The notes below the pieces were generated by a model. That model saw only the letters and a program-made list of their open reading frames with translations. It did no database searches and was not told the origin of the DNA. A stretch of DNA of 12,561 bases, from the NCBI GenBank assembly GCA_016201575.1, contig JACQCN010000031.1, positions 1-12,561 on the forward strand, written 5' to 3'. The position numbers were made by a program, and so were the translations under genes. The DNA is from Candidatus Rokuibacteriota bacterium. Its GTDB lineage: Bacteria > Methylomirabilota > Methylomirabilia > Rokubacteriales > CSP1-6. Of this stretch, positions 6,324-12,561 are shown piece after piece (positions within the stretch are counted from its first letter, which is position 1; every line of letters starts with the position of its first letter).

Positions 6324-8738
6324 ATGTCGCGGGAGAAGCTTCAGGTCAAGATCGGCGGAATGGCCTGCTCCTTCTGCACCGAGACCATCAAGAAGGGGCT
6401 GGGTCGGATGGATGGAGTGGCCGAGGTGCACGTCAGCCTCGCCCACGAAGAGGCCCTGATCACGTATGACCCGGATCGGGTCACACCGGCCACGCTCACC
6501 GACACCCTCCGGAGTCTCGGCTACGCGGTGAGGGACCCGAACAAGGTTCGGACCTTCGAGGAGGAGGAAGCCGACCTCCGGCGCGAGCGTGACCGCCTGA
6601 CGATCGCGGGCGCCGCGGCGTGGATGGCCTTCCTCGCGATGCTCCTGATGTGGCTCGGCCGGTACCATCCCTGGATCGACCGGGTCATGGGCGCATTGGC
6701 GCTCTTGGCCGTCTTCGGCCCCGGGTTCTACATCCTTGAGATGGCCTGGGCGTCCGCCCGCCGTCGGATCCTGAACCAGCACGTCCTCATGGAGGTCGCC
6801 GCGTTCGGCGGGCTGCTGGGCGGCGGGATGGGGCTCGTGAACCCGAGCTTCCCGAGCCCGGACTTCTTCGGCGTCGCGGTCTTCGTCACCGCGTACCACA
6901 TCCTGGGCGGCTACGTCTCGCTCCTGGTGAGGACCCGCGCGTCGCAGGCGGTGAAGAAGCTCCTCTCGCTTCAACCGCCCACCGCCCGGGTCGTGCGGGA
7001 GGGCACCGAGATGGAGCTGCCGATCGACGAGGTGATCGAGGACGACCTGGTCCGGGTGCGCCCGGGCGAGCAGATCCCGGTGGATGGAGTCGTCGTGGAG
7101 GGCGCCTCGGCCGTGGACGAGAGCCTCGTCACCGGCGAGCCGATCCCCCGGGAGAAGCTGCCCGGCCACGAGGTGATCGGCGGGTCGCTGAACCACTCGG
7201 GCACCCTCCTCGTGCGCGTGACCCGCGTGGGCGAGGAGAGCTTTCTCCAGCAGGTGGCCCGGCACATCCAGGAGGCGCGAGCGCTCAAGCCCGGGATTCT
7301 TCTCCTGCTGGATCGCATTCTGAAGTACTTCGTCCCGGGCGTCCTCGCGGTCGGCACGGCCGCTTTCGCCCTCTGGGCGCTCGGTACGTGGCTCGGGTCG
7401 GGGGCGCCCGACTGGGACCGCGCCGGGTTCGCAGCCCTGGCCGTCTTCGTGATGGGCTACCCGTGCGCCCTCGGGATGGCGACGCCGCTGGCGATGATCC
7501 GCGGCGGCGGCGAGGCCGCCCGCCAGGGAATCCTGATGCGGAGTGCGGCGGCCTTCCAGGCGCTCAAGGATGTCTCGGTGGTCGTGCTGGACAAGACCGG
7601 CACGATCACGCACGGCGAGCCCCGGGTCGTGGAAGTTGCCCCGGTCGACGGCGGGGACGCCGACGCGCTCCTGGCGCTCGCCGCGTCCGCTGAACAGGTC
7701 TCCGAGCACCCGCTCGGGCAAGCGGTCGTCAGCGCGGCGCGGGCCAGGGGGTTTCGGCTCGACCGGGCGGAGACCTTCGAGGCCATTCCGGGCAAAGGGG
7801 TTCGCGCGACGGTGGCGGGCACCCCGGTGCTGGTCGGGACACTTCGCTTCCTCGCTGAGTCCGGGATCGATACCCACGCGCTCGTCCCCATCGCCGGTGA
7901 GCACGAGGCCCAGGCGCGGACCGTCATCGCCGTGGCGACGGGAGGCCGAGCCGTCGGCCTCGTCGCGCTGGCCGACACGGTCAAGGACGACGCGGCGGAG
8001 GCCATCGCCCGGCTTCGGGGGGCCGGGATCGAACCCGTGATGATCACCGGCGACAACGCCCGGACGGCGCAGGCGGTCGCCAACCAGGTCGGCATCCGAC
8101 ACGTGCTGGCGCAGGTACTCCCGGCGGAGAAGGCCGAGCGCGTGCGCGCCTTCCAGCGAGAGGGTACGCGCGTCGCCATGGTGGGCGACGGGATCAACGA
8201 CGCGCCGGCCCTGATGCAGGCGGATGTCGGGCTGGCCATCGGCTCCGGCACGGACATCGCGATCGAGTCAGCCGACATCATCCTGGTGGGCGAGCGGCTG
8301 ACGGCGGTCGCGGACGCCTATCACATCGCCCGCCGGGCCTACCGGAAGACGGTCCAGAACCTCGCGGTGGCCTTCAGCTTCAACGGCGTGGGAGTCCCGC
8401 TGGCCAGCACGGGCCTCATTGCGCCGGTCTGGGCGATGGCGGCGATGGCGGCCAGCGTGACGGCGGTGCTCCTGAACTCATTCTGGGGCCGTCTCGTGCC
8501 GCGGTTCGGGCGGCGCGCGCCAGCACTCGAGCGGGTCACTCTGACGATCCCGAGCATCCACTGCGAAGGCTGCGTGACGACGATCCGCGAGACCCTCGGG
8601 AAGCTTCCCGTGGTGGTGTCGGTGGATGGTGACCCCCGGAGCAAGCAGGTGACCGTGACTCTCCGCGACGGGCCCGATCGGCGTGCGGCCATCGAAGAGG
8701 CCCTGACGCGCCTCGGTCACGTCATCGGGGAGGAGTGA
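6324..8738 (+). CDS. Heavy-metal P1B-type ATPase with N- and C-terminal HMA domains and YPC membrane motif
   Basis: This 804-residue ATP-driven metal pump sits in the inner membrane. Order: HMA domain (GGMACSFC, C15/C18); first transmembrane helices (about 90-150); transport-site pair AYHILGGYVS; actuator with TGE (270-272); helices around the ion site with Y379-P380-C381 (MGYPCALGMATPLA); phosphorylated D423 in DKTGT; HP motif H462-P463 (SEHPLGQAV); hinge GDGINDAP (621-628); last two helices with QNLAVAFSFNGVG and AMAASVTAVLLNS; and a second HMA domain with C747/C750 (IHCEGC). Copper pumps normally have CPC and a YN pair; here they are YPC and FN, so the ion-binding site is altered and the substrate (Cu(I), Ag(I), Hg(II) or other) is uncertain. 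A C-terminal HMA is uncommon. The start is ATG 6324; an upstream extension reads through the Sec gene in another frame. One nucleotide separates it from the next gene. Confidence 0.93.
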   Translation: MSREKLQVKIGGMACSFCTETIKKGLGRMDGVAEVHVSLAHEEALITYDPDRVTPATLTDTLRSLGYAVRDPNKVRTFEEEEADLRRERDRLTIAGAAAWMAFLAMLLMWLGRYHPWIDRVMGALALLAVFGPGFYILEMAWASARRRILNQHVLMEVAAFGGLLGGGMGLVNPSFPSPDFFGVAVFVTAYHILGGYVSLLVRTRASQAVKKLLSLQPPTARVVREGTEMELPIDEVIEDDLVRVRPGEQIPVDGVVVEGASAVDESLVTGEPIPREKLPGHEVIGGSLNHSGTLLVRVTRVGEESFLQQVARHIQEARALKPGILLLLDRILKYFVPGVLAVGTAAFALWALGTWLGSGAPDWDRAGFAALAVFVMGYPCALGMATPLAMIRGGGEAARQGILMRSAAAFQALKDVSVVVLDKTGTITHGEPRVVEVAPVDGGDADALLALAASAEQVSEHPLGQAVVSAARARGFRLDRAETFEAIPGKGVRATVAGTPVLVGTLRFLAESGIDTHALVPIAGEHEAQARTVIAVATGGRAVGLVALADTVKDDAAEAIARLRGAGIEPVMITGDNARTAQAVANQVGIRHVLAQVLPAEKAERVRAFQREGTRVAMVGDGINDAPALMQADVGLAIGSGTDIAIESADIILVGERLTAVADAYHIARRAYRKTVQNLAVAFSFNGVGVPLASTGLIAPVWAMAAMAASVTAVLLNSFWGRLVPRFGRRAPALERVTLTIPSIHCEGCVTTIRETLGKLPVVVSVDGDPRSKQVTVTLRDGPDRRAAIEEALTRLGHVIGEE

Positions 8739-8739
8739 G

Positions 8740-9246
8740 ATGCGGACCTACGGGGTGTGGCTCGCGATCATCCTCGCGGCCGTCGGCACCGGGTTTGCCG
8801 TGGGGTACTTCGTGAACCCCATGGGGATCCCGCCCGTCGACGGCTTTCTGGAGGGGCGGGGAATCCTGTTCGTTCATACGGAGGCGTCGGACCCGAAGGT
8901 GGCTGACCTCCTGACGAGCATGAAGAGCTCTCCGGTCCTCGTGGTGCCGGCGCTGGCCCAGGCCCCCGAGTCCGCGGTGGCGAACGTCTATGTCTTCACG
9001 AACGGCATCAAAGACGGCGGGCCCCTCAAGTATCAGCGCGACGTCTTCGATCGGCCGCCGGGCACGGCCGGCTATACCCCATTGCGCTCGCTAAACCTGG
9101 TCACCTGGAAAAACCCGCTGGCGGCGCACGAGCTGAAGTCGGAGGCGGAGGTCAAGGACGCCGAAGCCAGGGGCGAGGTGACGATCGAGCGCCCCGGGGT
9201 GGTCATCAACATGCCCTTGCTGACGTGGCCGGGGGGCCGACGGTAG
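8740..9246 (+). CDS. Membrane-anchored conserved protein of unknown function in a metal operon
   Basis: This 168-residue protein has one N-terminal membrane helix (residues 6-24, WLAIILAAVGTGFAVGYF) followed by a globular, probably periplasmic domain. Notable segments are GRGILFVHTEASDPKVADLL, MKSSPVLVVPALAQAPES, VANVYVFTNGIKDGGP, RDVFDRPPGTAGYTPLRSLN, LVTWKNP and the end RPGVVINMPLLTWPGG. There is no cysteine, so it is unlikely to be a thiol carrier. The sequence resembles a family of conserved hypotheticals that I believe is catalogued as DUF7482; that assignment is from memory and unchecked. It starts one nucleotide after the ATPase stop and one nucleotide before the next GTG, so it is expressed with the metal genes. 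Its role is unknown; an accessory part of the envelope-side machinery is the most that context suggests. Confidence 0.75.
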   Translation: MRTYGVWLAIILAAVGTGFAVGYFVNPMGIPPVDGFLEGRGILFVHTEASDPKVADLLTSMKSSPVLVVPALAQAPESAVANVYVFTNGIKDGGPLKYQRDVFDRPPGTAGYTPLRSLNLVTWKNPLAAHELKSEAEVKDAEARGEVTIERPGVVINMPLLTWPGGRR

Positions 9247-9247
9247 C

Positions 9248-9631
9248 GTGAGGGCGACGCTCACCCTGCTCCTGGCGGCGCTCCTCACCGCCCCTTCTTG
9301 GTCGGTGGCGGGCAACGTGAGCGGGGAGGTCGGGGGGCTCCGCGTAGACCTGGCGAGCCTCCCCGAGAGGCCCCGGGCCGGAGGAGAGACGATCTACAGC
9401 GTTCGGGTGTCCGATCGTGCGGGAGCGCCCGTCGACGGCGCGAAGGTGACGCTGCGGGGCCGCATGCCGGACGGCATGACGGTGGTGGCGCCCCTCCGGC
9501 CCGCCACCGAGCCGGGCATGTATCGGGGCCGAGTGATGTTCACGATGAGGGGCCGATGGGACTTGAAGCTGCGCGTGACCGCGAAGGGCAACGCGTTCGA
9601 CCTCCCGCTGACCGAGCTGGTTGGTCAGTAA
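9248..9631 (+). CDS. Secreted YtkA/FixH-like beta-sandwich protein
   Basis: This 127-residue protein starts at GTG 9248 with a clear signal peptide (MRATLTLLLAALLTAPSWSV, cleavage near AG-N). The mature part looks like the YtkA/FixH immunoglobulin-like domain: a first strand with GLRVDLASLPERPRAGG, then YSVRVSDRAGAPVDGAKVTL, GRMPDGM, EPGMYRGRVMFTMRGRWDLK and a last strand. The PGMYRG...F.M.G.WDL pattern is the family hallmark. Such domains occur beside cytochrome oxidase assembly and copper-handling genes and are thought to act as periplasmic chaperones or metal-site partners. There is no cysteine; five methionines lie in the central part and could serve soft-metal binding, which is inference. 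Its TAA overlaps the next ATG by one base (TAATG). Confidence 0.72.
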   Translation: MRATLTLLLAALLTAPSWSVAGNVSGEVGGLRVDLASLPERPRAGGETIYSVRVSDRAGAPVDGAKVTLRGRMPDGMTVVAPLRPATEPGMYRGRVMFTMRGRWDLKLRVTAKGNAFDLPLTELVGQ

Positions 9632-10416
9632 TGCCGGCCTGGCGCATCGGGGGCGCCTTCGCTGGAGTGCTCCTGCTGGCCCTCCTCGGGTGGACGGCGT
9701 GGACCCAGGGAGCGCTCGTCGGGCTGCGATTCGTCGAGTTCGACGCGCCGCTCTCGCTGGCGACGCTGGGATTTCTCACGGGCCTCGGGGCCTTCTTCGC
9801 TCCGTGCGCCTTTGCCCTGTTCCCCGGGTACGTGTCGTATTACCTGGCGGCCTCTGGCGACACCGCTGGCATCGGACGGTCTCTCGGCCTCGGACTCGCC
9901 TGCGCCAGCGGCAGCATCATCTTCTTCGCGCTGGTCGGGACCGCCATCACGCTGGGCGGCGGCGCGCTCTCTCCGTACCTGATCGGGGCCAAGCCAGTCG
10001 TCGCGCTGGCCGTGATCGCGCTGGGGATCGTGCAGATGGCGGATGTGCCGATGCCCGTGCTCGCGCTCCCGCTTGGCCGCGGGGCGGGCCGCCCTCTCCC
10101 GGTCGCCGCGGCGGTGTTCCTCTACGGGTTTGGCTACGCCCTGGCGTCGACCGGGTGCACGCTGCCGCTCTACGTCTCGATCACGGTCCTGCCGCTCACG
10201 AGCGGTTTTTCCGGCGCCGCGCTTCTGACCTTTTTCGCCTTCGCTGCGGCGATGGCGATCATGATGCTGGCGACCACGCTCCTCGTGGGGCTCGCCAAGC
10301 AAACACTCCTGGGCCGGCTCCAGCGGTCGGCGCCATGGGTCAAGCGCGCCAGCGGCGCGGTCCTGATCCTGGCCGGGCTCTATATCGGCTCCTACTACCT
10401 CGCGACGGGGATGTGA
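9631..10416 (+). CDS. CcdA/DsbD-family transmembrane thiol-disulfide transporter
   Basis: This 261-residue, very hydrophobic protein has an N-terminal helix (about 7-27) followed by about six more. Two cysteines sit at the CcdA/DsbD hallmark positions: C59 in FFAPCAFALFPGYVSYY and C176 in ALASTGCTLPLYVS. In this family the pair carries electrons from cytoplasmic thioredoxin across the membrane to periplasmic thiol proteins in cytochrome c maturation, disulfide isomerisation or metal resistance. Here the obvious acceptor is the exported CxxU protein encoded next, and the obvious donor is the UxxC thioredoxin earlier in the operon; that chain is inference. The length is close to CcdA plus one extra helix. 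There is no thioredoxin domain as in full DsbD. Confidence 0.88.
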   Translation: MPAWRIGGAFAGVLLLALLGWTAWTQGALVGLRFVEFDAPLSLATLGFLTGLGAFFAPCAFALFPGYVSYYLAASGDTAGIGRSLGLGLACASGSIIFFALVGTAITLGGGALSPYLIGAKPVVALAVIALGIVQMADVPMPVLALPLGRGAGRPLPVAAAVFLYGFGYALASTGCTLPLYVSITVLPLTSGFSGAALLTFFAFAAAMAIMMLATTLLVGLAKQTLLGRLQRSAPWVKRASGAVLILAGLYIGSYYLATGM

Positions 10417-10445
10417 GGCCCGGTCGCGCGATCCGGAGGTCTTCC

Positions 10446-11651
10446 ATGACAGCGACGAAAGCGCGTCCTGCCGCACTGGCCGTGGTCCTCGGGCTCCTGA
10501 CCTTGATGATCGCCGGGCCCGCCCAGGCTGAGCTCAAGCTCGCCATCCTCAAGGTGCGGGGGATGGTTTGCAGCGGCTGAACCACCTCAGTCGCCACAGC
10601 CTTGGAGAGGCTGCCAGGTGTGAAGCGGGCGAAGGTGAGCCTGAAGGACGCCCGAGCCGAAGTCGAGTTCGATGACAGCAAGATCTCCCCGGCCAAGCTC
10701 GCCGCGGCCATCGATCGGCTCGGATTTCAGAGCGCGGTCCTCTCGGTCGGAGCGGCGCCCAGCGCTCAGGCCGCGACGGACGGACGGAAAGGAAGCCCGC
10801 TCCTCCTGACGGCCGATCCCTCCCCGCCCTCGCGGATGATGAGCTTCGGCATCGACGCCCTCCTGGCCCAGAGCACGCCGCCGATCGACGTCACGACGAA
10901 GTTCGCCAGGACGGAGGCCGATGCGCTCCGGCTCTTGACCGCGGGGCAGGCTCAGCTGGCATTCGTCTCCCTCGACGGGGTGGAGCGGGCGTTCGCGCAT
11001 GGCCAGGCGCCAGCCGCCCGTTTCCTGACGGGCGGCCGGATCCTCCTGGCCCTCCACGTCATCGTCCCGCAGGCGTCCCCCATTCGGTCCGTTCGGCAGC
11101 TTCGGGGGAAGCGCTTCGGGGTGCTCGACGTCGGAGGCGTGGGGGAGCGCATGACGCGCCTCGCGCTCCAGGCCATCGGCCTCCGCGACGAGCAGGGCCG
11201 GTCACTGATGATGGGGCAACACGTCGCGCCGTTGAAGCGGGGGGAGATCGAGGCGCTCGTCGCCGCGGTCCCTCTGCCCTCCCCGCTGGTCACCGGCCTC
11301 ACCCGGGAGATGGAGATCAGGCTCCTGCCGCTGGACGAGGCGGCGATCACGGCGGTCCTCAGGGCGGATCCGGCCCTCCGCCGGGAGGTGGTGCCGGCCG
11401 GGAGCTACGAGGGCCAGGAGACGGACCTGACCTCGATCGCCGGGATTCACACGAACGCCCTGGTCGCGCGGAAGGATCTGGATCCGGCCATCGCCTACCA
11501 GGTTCTCCAGGTCGTCCTGGGCAATCCCGTCGAAATGCAGAAAGCCTGCCCGTTCGCCAAGGAGTTCGTGGGCGAGAATCTCGTGCCCCGATCGCGCGTT
11601 CTGCCGTCACACCCGGGATCGGAGCGCTACTTCCGTGAAAAGGGGACCTAG
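10446..11651 (+). CDS. Exported selenoprotein: MerP-like HMA domain (CxxU) fused to a TAXI-type solute-binding domain
   Basis: The start is ATG 10446, with GGAGG at 10435-10439. A signal peptide (residues 1-28, ending AQA before E29) directs export. HMA domain, about 30-95: LKLAILKVRGMVC42-S-G, then TGA at 10578-10580 as Sec45, then TTSVATALERLPGVKRAKVS and FDDSKISPAKLAAAIDRLGF. MerP and other HMA proteins have Cys at the Sec position (GMTCxxC). After a linker, about 113-398 matches TAXI-family substrate-binding proteins of TRAP transporters: LLTAGQAQLAFVSLDG, VRQLRGKRFGVLDVGGVGE, VPAGSYEGQETDLTSIAG, a C-terminal helix pair, and the ending LPSHPGSERYFREKG. With Sec the protein has 401 residues; stopping at TGA would leave a useless 44-residue peptide. 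No TRAP membrane subunits are nearby. It probably captures soft metal in the periplasm; the TAXI ligand is unknown. Confidence 0.87.
10597..10613 (+). promoter_or_regulatory. Predicted bacterial SECIS element of the HMA-TAXI gene
   Basis: CAGCCT (10597-10602) and AGGCTG (10608-10613) form a perfect 6-bp stem around the loop TGGAG. The loop starts 23 nt after the TGA and has G at its second position, within the known bacterial SECIS window. An outer CACCT (10583-10587) with AGGTG (10616-10620) could extend the structure across an internal loop. Confidence 0.65.
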
Positions 11652-12075
11652 GCGTGAAATTTCCCCGTTCCTGGGGTTGCGCCTGGTCATGCCGCGAGGC
11701 GGAATGAATGGAATTGCGATGCTCGGCGCTCCTGGAGGCGGGATGAAAGGGATGTAGGAGGAACTTCGCGCCCAGCGACGGTCCTCTCGGGCGTCATCGT
11801 TCGCTCACCGCGGTCGCCGCCTCCTTGTCGAGGGCCCGATGACTCGGCTGGGCCTCTCCTTTCCCACGCCAAACAGGACACGGCCCTGCCGCCGCGGCGC
11901 GGGACCGTTGCGAAGAGAATTCCGGGGAGCTAGCCTCGTCACACTTCACGTCGTCCGTCGCGTGCGGCCAGCGGGCACCGGGCAAGCGGACCGCCCTGAA
12001 CGGCATGGGCGGCGAGCGCAGCGACCGAAGGGTTCGAGGTCATCACCCACGTCCCGACGGCCGCCGCCCCGTGCG
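11652..12075. other. 424-bp convergent intergenic region, no gene recognised
   Basis: The region lies between the operon's last stop and the peroxiredoxin-like gene's stop on the other strand. No frame gives a recognisable protein. Weak hairpins occur at 11663-11676 (CCCC/GGGG) and 11991-12012 (CCGCCC/GGGCGG with a 10-nt loop), but none has a T-run, so I do not call a terminator. No tRNA-like fold was found. Confidence 0.55.
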
Positions 12076-12561
12076 CTACCGCTTCTGGGCGGCCTGCCGC
12101 TTGTAGAACTGCACGAGCCCGATCACGTCTTGCCAGACCAAGCGCCCGATCGGTCCCGAGCTGTACTGGCCGACGGCGATCGTCCGGTCGGGTCGGACGA
12201 CGAACCCGGTGGCGTGCAGCACTCCGCGCTTGGAGTCGTAGAAGCACCCCAGCGTGGCGGCCGTCTCCCGGAGGGGTAGGTCATAGCCCACCGAGAACGT
12301 GAGCGCCTGCTCCTGCACGGTCTCGCGCGCCTTGTCCAGCGGATCGGTGGAGGCCGCCACCACGGCCACGCCCTCCTCCTGGAACCTCGAAAGGGCCTTG
12401 CCGAACGCAGCCAACTGCTGCTTGCAGTATGGTCACCAGTGAGCGCGATAGATCAGGAGCACACCCCACCCGTCTCCGAACCCGGTGGGGAGTGTCAGGC
12501 GACCGTGCGCGACCGTGTCGAACGTGAGCGTCGGAAGCGGATCACCGCTGTCGAGAATCGA
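12076..12561 (-). CDS. AhpC/TSA peroxiredoxin-like selenoprotein with UxxC, 5' end outside the window
   Basis: On the minus strand the frame is open from the window edge to TAG (12078-12076) except for one TGA at 12435-12433. The visible start (SGDPLPTLTFDTVAHGRLTL) is the usual first strand of this family. VLLIYRAHW precedes the TGA and PYCKQQLAAFGKALSRFQ follows, so the product reads RAHW-U43-PYC46, the peroxidatic position of W-C-P-x-C proteins. Then come VAVVAASTDPLDKARETVQE, FSVGYDLPLRETAATLG, a conserved TGFVVRPDRTIAVGQYSS and the C-terminal helix. At least 161 residues are present, so nearly the whole ~165-190-residue domain is here. It likely reduces peroxides using thiols in a cytoplasmic or thioredoxin-linked reaction; a thiol-oxidoreductase role is also possible. 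It converges on the metal operon and is transcribed separately. Confidence 0.85.
12407..12421 (-). promoter_or_regulatory. Predicted bacterial SECIS element of the peroxiredoxin-like gene
   Basis: On the minus strand GCAGC and GCTGC form a 5-bp stem around loop AGTTG. The loop begins 17 nt after the TGA and has G in its second position. An outer TGC/GCA pairing (7-9 and 32-34 nt after the TGA) may extend it. The stem is shorter than in the other two genes but meets the bacterial SECIS spacing rule. Confidence 0.55.

Noticed and set aside
5847..8102. Long minus-strand open frame (751 codons) opposite the MerR, Sec-Trx and ATPase genes
   Set aside because: Its product is Arg/Gly/His/Pro-rich without family motifs, while the opposite strand encodes clear proteins throughout. 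It is a high-GC shadow frame.
11820..11870. Hairpin GAGG-CCC/GGG-CCTC near the convergent genes as a terminator
   Set aside because: The stem is interrupted and short with a long loop, and no T-run follows on either strand.
12010..12035. GGTTCGAGGTC as the T-arm of a tRNA gene
   Set aside because: No acceptor, D-arm or anticodon stems could be paired around it.
1..12561. CRISPR array, insertion sequence, prophage or integron
   Set aside because: No regularly spaced repeats, transposase or integrase motifs, or terminal inverted repeats were seen on either strand.

Overview
The window is uniformly GC-rich (roughly two thirds G+C by eye) and bacterial. It carries MerR, ECF-sigma and sigma-54-activator genes and very tight gene spacing. 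Its most telling trait is selenocysteine use. Three genes have an in-frame TGA exactly where a redox or metal-binding cysteine is expected, and each TGA is followed by a hairpin fitting a bacterial SECIS. No selA, selB, selC or selD lies in the window, so the Sec machinery must be elsewhere. The taxon cannot be fixed from sequence alone; a high-GC, Sec-decoding lineage such as Rokubacteria/Methylomirabilota or a deltaproteobacterial relative would fit, but this is a guess.

Left part (1-3650): regulatory genes in decay. There is the end of an anti-sigma-like reading frame (3-470), an N-terminal scrap of transaldolase (499-753), a PAS-GAF-AAA+ sigma-54 activator with a frameshift near 2435 and no DNA-binding domain (833-2609), a complete ECF sigma factor (2634-3416), and a GTGA-coupled second ECF sigma factor cut off after region 2 (3413-3649).

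Middle (3651-5629): a short MetE-like methyltransferase (3675-4739) behind a promoter-like element and a 9-bp inverted repeat. About 890 bp without a convincing intact gene follow, holding a YXWGXW-type protein remnant and a 16-bp palindrome.

Right part (5592-11651): a compact seven-gene metal/thiol operon driven by a textbook MerR-type operator-promoter with a 19-bp spacer and CueR-like half-sites. The order is MerR regulator; a thioredoxin-like selenoprotein (UxxC); a heavy-metal P-type ATPase with HMA domains at both ends and a YPC instead of CPC membrane motif; a membrane-anchored conserved protein of unknown function; a YtkA/FixH-like secreted protein; a CcdA/DsbD-type transmembrane thiol transporter; and an exported fusion of a MerP-like HMA domain carrying CxxU with a TAXI-type solute-binding domain. 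A plausible reading (inference) is that a soft metal ion such as Hg(II), Cu(I) or Ag(I) induces the operon. The periplasmic selenoprotein would capture the metal, CcdA would keep the Cys/Sec pair reduced, and the ATPase and Sec-thioredoxin would work on the membrane and cytoplasmic side.

Right edge (12076-12561, minus strand): the 3' part of a third selenoprotein gene, an AhpC/TSA-type peroxiredoxin-like protein with UxxC, converging on the operon. The HMA-Sec/TAXI fusion within a Sec-containing metal operon is the best candidate for an undescribed system here. Ordinary gene callers would split or truncate all three selenoprotein genes.
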